Assembly: GCA_016177845.1 (NCBI GenBank) | Contig: JACOUO010000011.1 | Span: 62,001-126,000, forward strand | From: Deltaproteobacteria bacterium | GTDB lineage: Bacteria > Desulfobacterota > GWC2-55-46 | Length of the DNA: 64,000 nt | Reading direction: 5' to 3' | Shown here: one piece after another, positions 8,930-18,592 of the stretch | Layout: each line of letters opens with the position of its first letter | How positions within the stretch are numbered: the stretch's first letter is position 1 | The notes under the pieces: model-generated | Told to the model about the DNA's origin: nothing | The model's input: only the letters and a program-made list of their open reading frames with translations | Databases searched by the model: none | Made by a program: the position numbers and the translations under genes

Positions 8930-9730
8930 ATGGGAAGGCTTAAAAATCAGATATTGGCAAAGGTGCTTACCAGATTTCCGAAACTGCTCGATAAGATCAT
9001 TGAGAAGACAGAGAGCATCACTGTTGAAGGCATACCGTGGACGCCTTTGAAAAAGCCTATAAAGGACTGTAAAATTGCGCTCGTTACAACGGCAGGGGTG
9101 CATCTAAAGGCTCAAGAGCCTTTTGATATGCTCGATAAGGACGGAGACCCGACATACAGGGAGCTTCCTTCATCTGCGCCAAGAGAGCAATATACGATCA
9201 CACACGATTATTACGACCACACGGATGCTGATAAGGATTTGAATATCGTGTTTCCCCTTGACCGCATCAGGGAACTTAAGCTGGAAGGCAAAATTGGGGA
9301 GCTTGCCGAAGTCAATTTCGGCTTTATGGGGCATATCGACGCGCACCATATTGAAACGCTTGTAAAGAAAACCGCAGTTGAAGTTGCGGATAAGCTCAAA
9401 AGACAGAATGTGGATGTGGTTCTCTTGACACCCGGGTGAGGACTCTGCAATCGGTCCGTGGGACTGATACAGAGGGAGATTGAAAGGCATGGGATCTCTA
9501 CCATAGGGGTTTCGATAGTAAGGAAATTCACTGAGGAGGTAAAACCTCCGAGGTCTGTTTTTGTGAAATGGCCTTTGGGTCATCCTCTTGGTGAACCGTT
9601 TAAGGTTGACCAGCAGAAGAAGGTAATTGAAAGCGCATTCAAAGCGCTTCAGAAGATAGATACTCCGGGGACAATAATAGATCTGCCGTTCAGGTGGAAG
9701 AGGTACGAGGACTTGGAGAAAGAGATTTGA
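8930..9730 (+). CDS. GrdB/PrdB-family reductase, probable selenoprotein with in-frame UGA (Sec170)
   Basis: The frame reads 169 residues to a TGA at 9437-9439 and continues in the same frame for 96 more residues to a TGA at 9728. The upstream part has hallmarks of the glycine/sarcosine/betaine/D-proline reductase selenoprotein B family: ALVTTAGVHLK, PFDMLDKDGDPTYRELP, and FMGHIDAHHIE. The downstream part (NRSVGLIQREIERHGI...) is the expected C-terminal half. UGA falls at the family's redox site, giving TPG-U-GLC, a UxxC pair. A SECIS-like hairpin follows immediately. The full product would be 266 residues. No partner grd/prd subunit is nearby, so this is probably a stand-alone redox member with unknown substrate. 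It starts 31 bases after the copper ATPase. Confidence 0.85.
9440..9475 (+). promoter_or_regulatory. Bacterial SECIS-like stem-loop directly after the UGA
   Basis: The upper stem pairs 9450-9457 (ATCGGTCC) with 9461-9468 (GGACTGAT): eight pairs including one G-U, with apical loop GUG at 9458-9460. The lower stem pairs CTCTG (9443-9447) with CAGAG (9470-9474). The loop begins 18 bases after the UGA and its first base is G. Both agree with known bacterial SECIS geometry (roughly 16-37 bases, G in the first two loop positions). Functional dependence on SelB is inferred. Confidence 0.8.
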
Positions 9731-9743
9731 TTGTGAGTGAACC

Positions 9744-10379
9744 GGATTCCCGATAGAGACATTCGGGAATGACGGCTTGGGAAGGTCGTCATTGCGAGGG
9801 CGGTAAGCCCGAAGCAATCTTAGCTTTAGAGTAAGATAAAAACAGATTGCTTCGCTTCGCTCGCAATGACTGTTTTTGTTTTATTTTGTTTTGCCTTAAA
9901 ATACACCAAGGGGCATTCCGTAGAGGCAGCCAAAATCTTTAATACTGGATTCCCGATAGAGACATTCGGGAATGACGGATTAGGAAGGTCGTCATTGCGA
10001 GGGCGTTAAGCCTGAAGCAATCTTAGCTTTAGGTTGGAGATAAAAACAGATTGCTTCGCTTCGCTCGCAATGACTGTTTTTGTTTTATTTTGTTTTGCCT
10101 TTAAATACACCAAGGGGCATTCCGTAGAGGCAGCCAAAATCTTTAATACTGGATTCCCGATAAAGACACTCGGGAATGACGGCTTGGGAAGGTCGTCATT
10201 GCGAGGGCGTTAAGCCCGAAGCAATCTTAGCTTTAAGTTGGAGATAAAAACAGATTGCTTCGCTCCGCTCGCAATGACGGTTTTTGTTTTATTTTGTTTC
10301 CTTTAAATACACCAAGGGGCATTTCGTAGAGGCAGCCAAAATCTTTAATACAGATTGCTTCGCTTCGCTCGCAATGACA
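9744..10379. repeat. Three tandem copies of a ~204-bp non-coding repeat
   Basis: The unit starts with GGATTCCCGA at 9744, 9947 and 10151, giving periods of 203 and 204 bases. The last copy ends in a partial unit next to aspA. Each unit contains two inverted repeats: GGATTCCCGA...TCGGGAATGAC, and GTCATTGCGAGGGCG...AGCAATCT facing AGATTGCTTCGCTTCGCTCGCAATGAC. Differences between copies are few, so the amplification is recent or the copies are being homogenised. No open frame or direct-repeat/spacer pattern is present. It resembles REP/MITE-like dispersed elements. This accounts for the whole gene-free stretch between 9731 and 10380. Confidence 0.9.
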
Positions 10380-10380
10380 A

Positions 10381-11805
10381 TTAAGGTTTTTTACGCTCTA
10401 TCAGCGAAGGCTCCGTGACAGACCTGATGTCCATCAGCCTTTCCCATTCATCATTTGTCAAAATCCTTTTTTCAAGCACAACCTCTTTTACAGTTTTGCC
10501 GGTCTCGGTTGCTTCTTTGGCGACCTGTGCCGCCTTCTCGTAACCGATATACCTGTTAAGGATTGTGGCAACTCCTATTGACCCTTCAAAAAAATATTTG
10601 CACCTGTCCTTGTCAGCCTTTATGTCTGAAACGCATTTCTCGGTAAATACTCTTACGCCCGAAGTCAGTATCTCGATTGACTGAAGCAGGTTGTAATTTA
10701 TCACAGGCATCATCACATTAAGCTCAAACTGGCCTGCCTGAGCTGCCATCGTAATCGTCAGGTCATTGCCGATTACCTGAAATGATACCATGTCAAGGAG
10801 CTCCGCCATCACCGGGTTTACTTTTCCAGGCATTATGGAAGAACCCGGCTGAACAGGAGGTAGCTTTATCTCTGTAATACCTGTCCTTGGCCCTGAGCTT
10901 AAGAGCCTTAGGTCATTTGCAATGCGTATAAGCTCAATAGCCGTATTTTTAAGCTCTGATGAGAATGAGGCAAAATCAGCCATGCTGTTAATCGCCTCAA
11001 AATAATCCGGCGCGCTTTTTAAGCCCTTTATGCCTGTTGTTTTGGATAATGCCTTTAACGCTGTTACCCTGTACCTTGGGTGAGTATTGATGCCGGTGCC
11101 TGCGGCAGTTGCCCCAAGCCCGATTCTTTTCAACCGTTCCCTTGCTGATGAAAGCATCTCAACTGCGCTTGAGACAGATGAGGCATAAGAACCGAACTCC
11201 TGCCCAAGTCTTACAGGCACCGCGTCCTGCAGATGGGTGCGGCCTGATTTTATGACCCTGTCGAATTCTTTTGATTTTTTTCTGAGCGCGGACTCAAGGG
11301 TTTTTAATGTCCTGATAAATTCTTCTGAGGATATGATTGCCGCTATTCTCAGGGCAGTCGGCATGGTGTCGTTTGTGGATTGGCTTGCATTTGCATGGTC
11401 ATTGGGGTGGATTATTCTGTAGTCGCCTTTTTTGCCGCCTAAATGTTCTATTGCCCGATTTGCGATTACCTCATTGGCGTTCATGTTATGGGAAGTGCCT
11501 GCGCCTGCCTGATACACATCCACTATGAACTGATCGTGCAGCTTGCCCTGTATTATCTCATCTGCTGCATTGATTATGGCTTGACCTCTTTTGCGGTCAA
11601 TAAGCCCAAGCTCCATATTCGCAATGCAGCATGCCTTCTTGACCATTGCCGTTGAGATGATAAAGACCCTCTTGGCAGTGATGCCGCTTATGGGAAAATT
11701 CTCCTTTGCCCTAAGCGTCTGGATGCCGTAATAGGCGTCCTTTGGGACAGGTCTTTCCCCCAGTGAATCCTTCTCAAGCCTAAAGTTTTTATTCTTCTGC
11801 GGCAT
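10381..11805 (-). CDS. aspA: Aspartate ammonia-lyase
   Basis: 474 residues of the fumarase/aspartase superfamily. The signature GSSIMPGKVNPV is at 321-332, with GRTHLQDAVP at 188-197 and SQSTNDTMPT at 141-150. The N-terminal YYGIQTLRAKENFPIS favours aspartase over class II fumarase, which usually has a different segment here. It would interconvert L-aspartate with fumarate and ammonia in the cytoplasm, feeding the citric-acid cycle or nitrogen release. The stop codon directly touches the repeat array. Aspartase is the better call, though fumarase activity cannot be ruled out by eye. Confidence 0.87.
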   Translation of the reverse strand: MPQKNKNFRLEKDSLGERPVPKDAYYGIQTLRAKENFPISGITAKRVFIISTAMVKKACCIANMELGLIDRKRGQAIINAADEIIQGKLHDQFIVDVYQAGAGTSHNMNANEVIANRAIEHLGGKKGDYRIIHPNDHANASQSTNDTMPTALRIAAIISSEEFIRTLKTLESALRKKSKEFDRVIKSGRTHLQDAVPVRLGQEFGSYASSVSSAVEMLSSARERLKRIGLGATAAGTGINTHPRYRVTALKALSKTTGIKGLKSAPDYFEAINSMADFASFSSELKNTAIELIRIANDLRLLSSGPRTGITEIKLPPVQPGSSIMPGKVNPVMAELLDMVSFQVIGNDLTITMAAQAGQFELNVMMPVINYNLLQSIEILTSGVRVFTEKCVSDIKADKDRCKYFFEGSIGVATILNRYIGYEKAAQVAKEATETGKTVKEVVLEKRILTNDEWERLMDIRSVTEPSLIERKKP

Positions 11806-11834
11806 TGATAGATCCCTTTGGATATTTTTTTATT

Positions 11835-12440
11835 TTAGTTCCTGATTATCTTTTTGTCAGGGCCGAGGGGAAGGCTTACATCGATGTGGCCCGCTATGGT
11901 CTTTTGTTTTTTCCCCGCTACAAGTATCTGCACTTCTTTTACTTCGGGGAAATTGAGAATGACCGTATCGACTATTGAATAAACGGTCTGTATCTCCCAG
12001 GAAGAGCCTCCGGGATGGTTTGAAACAAGTTCAGGGCTAAAGTTTACTGTTGCGATATCGCCTTTTACTTCAATACCTACGAGCTTTGTCCCGTCAGGAA
12101 GGGGATTGGCGAGATCTTTATTATCAGGCCCTTTTATCAGTTCGGAGATGGATTCCTTTATCTCTGCTTCAAGTGAGCCTTTTTTAATCATATGGCTCTC
12201 GGCCTTGAGGTTTGTCCCTTCCTCGTCAGTGAAGTAGATATTCACTTCTTTTGCTGTCCTGTCGGTAATGGACTTAGGCAGTTTATCCCCGAAGAGCGAA
12301 AGGAGCACGATACCGATAATGACGGTAGCTGCAGCTACGAGCAATACGGTAATTATACCGCCTTTTTTACCAGATTTTTTCTTTGGCATCTTTGGGCTTG
12401 ACTGTTTTTGAGGTTTGGGTGAGTTTTTTTTCTTTGCCAT
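11835..12440 (-). CDS. GerMN-domain protein with N-terminal membrane anchor
   Basis: 201 residues from the ATG at 12440, one base after the murI stop. A longer frame to 12476 would overlap murI. The N-terminal ~30 residues are very rich in lysine and proline, then comes one membrane helix (GIITVLLVAAATVIIGIVLL). The rest is a GerMN (sporulation/germination-type) domain: VNIYFTDEEGTNL, LIKGPDNKDLANPLPDGT, VNFSPELV and QTVYSIVDTVI. These are often periplasmic or outer-face domains in cell-envelope proteins, and in Gram-negatives their role is unclear. Coupling with murI suggests an envelope function. Confidence 0.8.
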   Translation of the reverse strand: MAKKKNSPKPQKQSSPKMPKKKSGKKGGIITVLLVAAATVIIGIVLLSLFGDKLPKSITDRTAKEVNIYFTDEEGTNLKAESHMIKKGSLEAEIKESISELIKGPDNKDLANPLPDGTKLVGIEVKGDIATVNFSPELVSNHPGGSSWEIQTVYSIVDTVILNFPEVKEVQILVAGKKQKTIAGHIDVSLPLGPDKKIIRN

Positions 12441-12441
12441 C

Positions 12442-13251
12442 TCAGTTTTCGGTAAGCTGGGCAAGCTCGGCTTCACTTAGATTATCGCCAAAGAACCGCC
12501 TGCCGACCGTAAGGAACCTTTCCGGTGAGTCTGTAACAAAAAACCTGTGTTTTGCCTGCCCTGTTTTGGCGTTGAACATATTGCTTTCAGAGAGTATCCG
12601 CTTTACCTCAGCGGCGGTTGAAGCGGCTGAATCTATAAGCGTAACTGCACTGCCCATAACTGACGCTATTGTTTCTTTTAAAAGAGGGTAGTGTGTGCAA
12701 CCGAGCACAAGAGTATCTATGCCTGAGTCTTTAAGGTCGCATAAGTAACGCTCTGCCACAAGGGCTGTTACCTCATCGTTTGCCCAGCCTTCTTCAACAA
12801 GGGGCACGAAAAGCGGGCACGCCTTTGTGAAAGTGGAAACCTCCGGGTTAACGGATTTTATCGCAGTGCAATAGGCGCTGCTCCTGATTGTTCCTTCAGT
12901 GCCTATCACGCCGATTTTATTATGGCTGGTGACGCTTACAGCGGCCTTTGCGCCCGGCTCTATAACGCCCAGTACCGGTATCTTAAGCTCTCTTTTAAGC
13001 TTTGGCACTGCATATGCTGAGGCCGTGTTGCAGGCAGCCACTAAAAGCTTTATATCATGCTTGATAAGAAAGTTCGCTACTTCAAAAGAGTATCTTTCAA
13101 CGGTTTCCTTTGATTTGCTGCCGTATGGGACCCTTGCGGTGTCTCCAAGATATATCGTATTCTCATTGGGCAGGAGCCTTGTTATCTCACGAAGGACCGT
13201 AAGGCCACCTATACCTGAATCAAAGACCCCGATGGGGCTGTTCCTATCCAT
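12442..13251 (-). CDS. murI: Glutamate racemase
   Basis: 269 residues, the usual length. The two catalytic cysteines are present: C74 in VAACNTASA and C185 in LGCTHYPLL. The N-terminal IGVFDSGIGGLTVL and GDTARVPYGSKS segments are diagnostic. It makes D-glutamate for peptidoglycan in the cytoplasm. It is first of a two-gene unit with the GerMN gene and is divergent from polX, with a 169-base gap that must hold both promoters. Confidence 0.95.
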   Translation of the reverse strand: MDRNSPIGVFDSGIGGLTVLREITRLLPNENTIYLGDTARVPYGSKSKETVERYSFEVANFLIKHDIKLLVAACNTASAYAVPKLKRELKIPVLGVIEPGAKAAVSVTSHNKIGVIGTEGTIRSSAYCTAIKSVNPEVSTFTKACPLFVPLVEEGWANDEVTALVAERYLCDLKDSGIDTLVLGCTHYPLLKETIASVMGSAVTLIDSAASTAAEVKRILSESNMFNAKTGQAKHRFFVTDSPERFLTVGRRFFGDNLSEAELAQLTEN

Positions 13252-13420
13252 CCTCAGCTATAAACCTTTTATCTTATTTGCCTGAATTACATAGACTTTT
13301 TAAGTGTAGGTAATACAGGTTTTGTTGTCAATAACTATTTTGACTTAGCCTAATCTGTGAGCACCTAAAATATTATATAATATAAGTAGCGAATTTTAAA
13401 CCCGCTTGAAAGAGGGCCAA

Positions 13421-15163
13421 ATGGAAAACGCGGATATAGCCAAAATATTCTATGATATTGCGGACCTCCTTGAGATAAAAGGCGAGGATAAATTCAGGAT
13501 TCGTTCATACAGGAACGCGGGCCTTGTTATAGAAGGCCTTTCCGAGAGCCTTAAAAAACTCTATGAAAAAGGAGAGGAGCACCTTGAGGGGATACCCGGC
13601 ATAGGGGTAAGCACGAGGGCAAAGATAATAGAGATTTTGACTACAGGCAAGTGCAAGTACCATGATGAGCTTTTGAAAGGAATTCCCATTGGCATGCTTG
13701 AGATAGTAAAGATATCAGGAGTAGGGCCAAAAAAAGCGGCCCTTCTCTATAAAGAGCTTGGGGTCTCAACAATAGAGGCCCTTGAGAAGGCGGCCTCTGA
13801 GCAGAAGATAAGGAACTTGCCGGGTATGGGCGAGGTAACAGAGCAGAAAATACTCAAATCCATCTCTGACATGAAGGCGATGGAGAGGAAGTTCAAGATT
13901 GCCGTGGCGCTCAATTACGCGAATTCATTTGTCGAATACATAAAGAAAATCCCCGGCACTGTAGATGTAGTGCCGTCAGGAAGCCTCAGGAGATGGAAAG
14001 AGACCGTGGGAGATATCGATATACTCACAACATGTACTGACCCGCAGGCAGTGATGGATAAGTTTGTGGCGCACCCTGATGTAGTAGAGGTGCTCTCAAA
14101 AGGCGAGACGAAATCTACCGTAGTAGTTAAGGCAGGCGTTCAGATCGATATAAGGGTGCTTGAGAAAAAATCATTCGGCGCGGCCCTGCAGTACTTCACA
14201 GGCTCAAAGACACATAACATAGCCCTGAGGGACAGGGCAAAGAGGATGGGGCTTAAGATAAGCGAGTACGGCGTATTTAAGGAGGAGGGGAAAAAGTGGG
14301 TGGCAGGCACTAAAGAAGAAGATGTCTATAAAATAGTGGGGTTGCCGTGGATTCCGCCGGAGCTCAGGGAGAACAGGGGAGAGATAGAAGCCGCTGAGAA
14401 AGGCACTCTGCCCAAGCTTATCGAACTTGATGATATCAGGGGAGACCTCCATGTGCACACAAAAGAAAGCGACGGCACCTATACGCTTGAGGATATGACA
14501 GAGGCGGCAATGCAGCGGGGCTATGAGTACATGGCGGTTACAGACCATTCAAAGGCAATAGGCATAGCAAGGGGGCTCGATGAGCAAAGGATAATGGCGC
14601 AAATGGGCGCAATCGATGAGTTCAACGCAAAGCTTAAAAAGAGGGGAAAGAAGTTCAGGGTATTAAAAGCCTCTGAGGTGGATATAAGGGCGGACGGCTC
14701 TCTTGACCATCCTGACAGGGTACTTGATAAGCTTGATTGCGTTGTAGCGTCAATCCATTCAGGATTTAAAATGGGAATGGAGGAGATGACGGCAAGGATA
14801 ATCAAGGCAATTCAGAGCAGGAAAATAAATATACTCGCCCACCCCACAGGCAGGCTCATCAATGAAAGGGCCCCTTATCCTGTAGATATGGACAGGGTGA
14901 TGGATGAGGCAAAGAAATACAATATCGCTTTGGAGCTTAACTCATACCCTGACAGGCTTGACTTAAATGATGTGCATTGCAGGCTGGCAAAGGAAAAAGG
15001 CGTTAAGCTTGCGATATCCACTGACTCGCATTCCATTTACCATCTGGAGCATATTTTATACGGAATACATACAGCGAGAAGGGGATGGATAGAAGCGGCT
15101 GATGTGATAAATACAAGGCCCCTTAAAGAGGTTTTAAAGTTCCTTAAAGGGCCTAAGAGCTGA
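13421..15163 (+). CDS. polX: Family X DNA polymerase with C-terminal PHP domain
   Basis: 580 residues from the ATG at 13421, which has GAGGG 6 bases upstream. A TTG at 13406 could add five residues. The N-terminus has the 8-kDa/helix-hairpin-helix region (IPGIGVSTRAKI, ISGVGPKKAALLY, LPGMGEVTEQKI). The nucleotidyltransferase palm carries D198 and D200 in GDIDILTT. From about 341 a PHP phosphoesterase domain begins (GDLHVHTKESDGTY) and runs to the C-terminus. Bacterial PolX fills short gaps in base-excision repair, and the PHP domain gives 3'-5' exonuclease activity. All visible metal ligands look intact. Confidence 0.93.
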   Translation: MENADIAKIFYDIADLLEIKGEDKFRIRSYRNAGLVIEGLSESLKKLYEKGEEHLEGIPGIGVSTRAKIIEILTTGKCKYHDELLKGIPIGMLEIVKISGVGPKKAALLYKELGVSTIEALEKAASEQKIRNLPGMGEVTEQKILKSISDMKAMERKFKIAVALNYANSFVEYIKKIPGTVDVVPSGSLRRWKETVGDIDILTTCTDPQAVMDKFVAHPDVVEVLSKGETKSTVVVKAGVQIDIRVLEKKSFGAALQYFTGSKTHNIALRDRAKRMGLKISEYGVFKEEGKKWVAGTKEEDVYKIVGLPWIPPELRENRGEIEAAEKGTLPKLIELDDIRGDLHVHTKESDGTYTLEDMTEAAMQRGYEYMAVTDHSKAIGIARGLDEQRIMAQMGAIDEFNAKLKKRGKKFRVLKASEVDIRADGSLDHPDRVLDKLDCVVASIHSGFKMGMEEMTARIIKAIQSRKINILAHPTGRLINERAPYPVDMDRVMDEAKKYNIALELNSYPDRLDLNDVHCRLAKEKGVKLAISTDSHSIYHLEHILYGIHTARRGWIEAADVINTRPLKEVLKFLKGPKS

Positions 15164-15164
15164 C

Positions 15165-16493
15165 TTAAGCGGTTGAAGCTTTTTTCGGGGTCTCAAGGGG
15201 CTCTACTTTGACTTTTATTATCCTGTTCCGTTCGACATCCACGACGGTAAATCTCTGGTCGTTGTAGATGACAAACTCTCCGCCCCTCGGAATCCTTTGA
15301 AGCTTTGCCAGCATGAAACCCGCGAGGGTATGGTACTCTTCGGATTCTTCATCTATTACGATACCGAGGTCCTCAAGGTCCCTTAAGGATGCGGACGCGT
15401 CAATTACCATTGTGCCGTCCCTGAGTTTTTCTACCAGACCGCCTGCGCCTGTATCGTACTCGTCCTCGATCTCGCCTACAAGCTCTTCGATTATATCTTC
15501 TATCGTTATAAGGCCGTCCACATCGCCGTGCTCGTCAACAACGATGGCCATGTGTACTTTTCGCCTTTGAAGCTCTCTTAAGAGCCTGCTTATCATTACA
15601 GAGTTAGGGACAAAGTAAGGCGAGCGGATAAGCTCCCTTATCTCAGGTTTTTTGCCCTGTTCAAGCGCCATGAAAACATCTTTATTAAAGAGTATGCCGA
15701 CGACCCTCTCCATGTTCTCCTTGTAAACAGGATACCTTGAAAAGCCTGTCTCGGACATGAACTTCAAAACTTCGTCAAAAGGCGTGTCTATCTCAACGGC
15801 GCTGAATTTATGCTTCGGCACCATTACTTCCCTTACTGTAGTGTCCGCGAATTCAAAGACACCGTGAAGAAGCGCGGCCTCTGTCTCTTCGAATACGCCG
15901 GTCTCACGGCCTTCTTTAATGAAGTACTTTATCTCTTCTTCTGAGACAAAGACCTTCTTTTCGGAGTCCTTTACCCCAAGGAGCTTAAGCACTGAAGTAG
16001 TGGACTTTGTGAGCAGAAGCACGAAGGCGGAAGTCATCCGTGATAAGAAGTTCAGCGGCCTTGCGGAGAGGCACGCTATCCTTTCAGCGTATCTCAGGGC
16101 AAGGGATTTGGGCACAAGCTCGCCAACTACAAGCGAGGCGTATGAGATTATGATGACGATTATGCCTACGGATATAAGCTCAGCAGCCTGTTCGGACATA
16201 TACGGAATGGCCAGCAAGAGAGGCTTGAAATGTTCAGCCGCGATTATACCGCCAAGTACCGAGGCGAGGGTGCTGACGAATGTGACCCCGACCTGGACCG
16301 TAGCGAGGAACCTGTCCGGGTCCTCTTTCATCTTTTGCACGACAACGGCTGACAGATTGCCGTCTTTCGCAAGCTTGTCTATGATGCTTCTCTTGGCGGA
16401 GATTATCGCTATCTCGGCGCTTGAAAAGAAACCGTTAAGAAAAATCAGTATTAAAATGATAATAGCCTCAAAAATAAGGCTTTCTAAAGACAC
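15165..16493 (-). CDS. CNNM/CBS-pair HlyC/CorC-family membrane protein
   Basis: 442 residues. An N-terminal CNNM (DUF21) domain with about four membrane helices covers the first ~200 residues (NGFFSSAEIAII, VGVTFVSTLASVLGG, VVGELVPKSLALRYAE). Two CBS domains follow (MVPKHKFSAVEIDTPF; VVDEHGDVDGLITIEDIIEELVGEIEDEYD), then a CorC_HlyC transporter-associated domain. The family includes the Mg2+/Co2+ exporters MpfA and CorB. It faces polX tail-to-tail with a single base between the stop codons and no terminator between them. The ion is not assigned. Confidence 0.9.
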   Translation of the reverse strand: MSLESLIFEAIIILILIFLNGFFSSAEIAIISAKRSIIDKLAKDGNLSAVVVQKMKEDPDRFLATVQVGVTFVSTLASVLGGIIAAEHFKPLLLAIPYMSEQAAELISVGIIVIIISYASLVVGELVPKSLALRYAERIACLSARPLNFLSRMTSAFVLLLTKSTTSVLKLLGVKDSEKKVFVSEEEIKYFIKEGRETGVFEETEAALLHGVFEFADTTVREVMVPKHKFSAVEIDTPFDEVLKFMSETGFSRYPVYKENMERVVGILFNKDVFMALEQGKKPEIRELIRSPYFVPNSVMISRLLRELQRRKVHMAIVVDEHGDVDGLITIEDIIEELVGEIEDEYDTGAGGLVEKLRDGTMVIDASASLRDLEDLGIVIDEESEEYHTLAGFMLAKLQRIPRGGEFVIYNDQRFTVVDVERNRIIKVKVEPLETPKKASTA

Positions 16494-16679
16494 TTATCCT
16501 CCTCTTATGATGTGTACGCTAATGGGCGACACAGTGCAGCTAATTCTGCATATGTAAATGGATTTTCTATAAAGATATGGTTTTTGGATTGTATTTTTGT
16601 CAGTCAGGTGTATTTCATATTATATAATTATATCATATTGAAACATCGTAAAGCAAATCGTCCTGCTCAAAAATCATGT

Positions 16680-16702
16680 GCGGGAGGCTTAAAGCCCCCC
16701 GC
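16680..16702 (-). terminator. Probable terminator downstream of eno
   Basis: GCGGG-A-GGCTT pairs with AAGCC-C-CCCGC in a compact GC-rich hairpin, 15 bases below the eno stop. On the minus strand a T-rich run (GATTTTT) follows after four bases, so termination may be imperfect. The rest of 16494-16716 is AT-rich and shows no gene. Confidence 0.5.
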
Positions 16703-16716
16703 AAAATCGTTTAAAT

Positions 16717-18039
<1,323 letters not shown>

Positions 18040-18055
18040 TCAGGAATTGTGTCTA

Positions 18056-18083
18056 ATTATACTTTCCGCAGGAAAAAAAGCAA
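18056..18083 (-). promoter_or_regulatory. Candidate sigma-70 promoter of eno
   Basis: On the minus strand a perfect TATAAT (18056-18061) is preceded by TTGCTT (18078-18083) with a 16-base spacer. The start point would lie about 55 bases before the ATG. The -35 match is modest, so confidence is limited. Confidence 0.4.
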
Positions 18084-18592
18084 GGCTTGTTTGAAAAAGG
18101 GAGGCTTTTAAAGAACAAAGAAAAAAGATTGCAGGGAGGGCTGTATCCGCCAAATCATCGTGCCAATTTACTTTTGCGAACAGTGGAGCCCTTCGCGGCA
18201 TTGGCCCCGTTCACTGTCGAGTCCGTTCGCTAATAGATAAGGGATGCCCGCTCTCTCCTAATCAAGCCGTCATTCCCGAATGTCTCTATCGGGAATCCAG
18301 TATTAAAGATTTTGGCTGCTCCTTCGTTGGGAAAATACGAAAGGTCGTCATTGTGAGTAACCAATCTACAGGCAATCTTCTTTGTCTTTTACAAAACCCC
18401 AAGGGCGTTAAAGTTAAAACAGAACCGGGCTATTTTAAATTTAAAAATTACAGATTGCTTCATGGCTAGAGCCCCTTTACACTAACCGCTTTATCCCACT
18501 TGCGCAAAATCCTTTTAAAAGATAATATGAATAAAGGCGTAAGTAGTCTAAAACAGTTAAAATTTCCGGCTCTTTCAGCCGATAGATAAATA
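18084..18592. other. Gene-free stretch between eno and the phosphate symporter
   Basis: No open frame with coding character is seen on either strand. It holds one inverted fragment of the dispersed repeat at 18264-18319 and degenerate pieces of the ATTGCGAG...AGATTGCTTC arm (about 18340-18460). A structured patch at about 18177-18233 has GAACAGTGG and CGTTCACTGT arms that could form a hairpin. No strong promoter for the symporter gene was found. Confidence 0.6.
18264..18319 (-). repeat. Inverted copy of part of the 204-bp repeat unit
   Basis: These 56 bases are the reverse complement of the unit segment running from GGCAGCC through GGATTCCCGATAGAGACATT to GACGGCTT found at 9744-10190. The match looks essentially exact. 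It shows the element is dispersed and not only a local tandem array. The flanking arm has decayed. Confidence 0.85.

Noticed and set aside
9458..9730. Separate small ORF starting at an ATG-like codon after the UGA
   Set aside because: It is in the same frame as the upstream ORF, starts inside the SECIS-like hairpin, has no ribosome site, and is the expected C-terminal half of the reductase family. Read-through is the better explanation.
9744..10379. CRISPR array
   Set aside because: Period is ~204 bases and the whole unit is conserved, with no variable spacers and no cas genes.
18177..18240. tRNA or small structured RNA gene
   Set aside because: There are hairpin arms (GAACAGTGG/CGTTCACTGT), but no T-loop consensus, no acceptor pairing and no anticodon arm.
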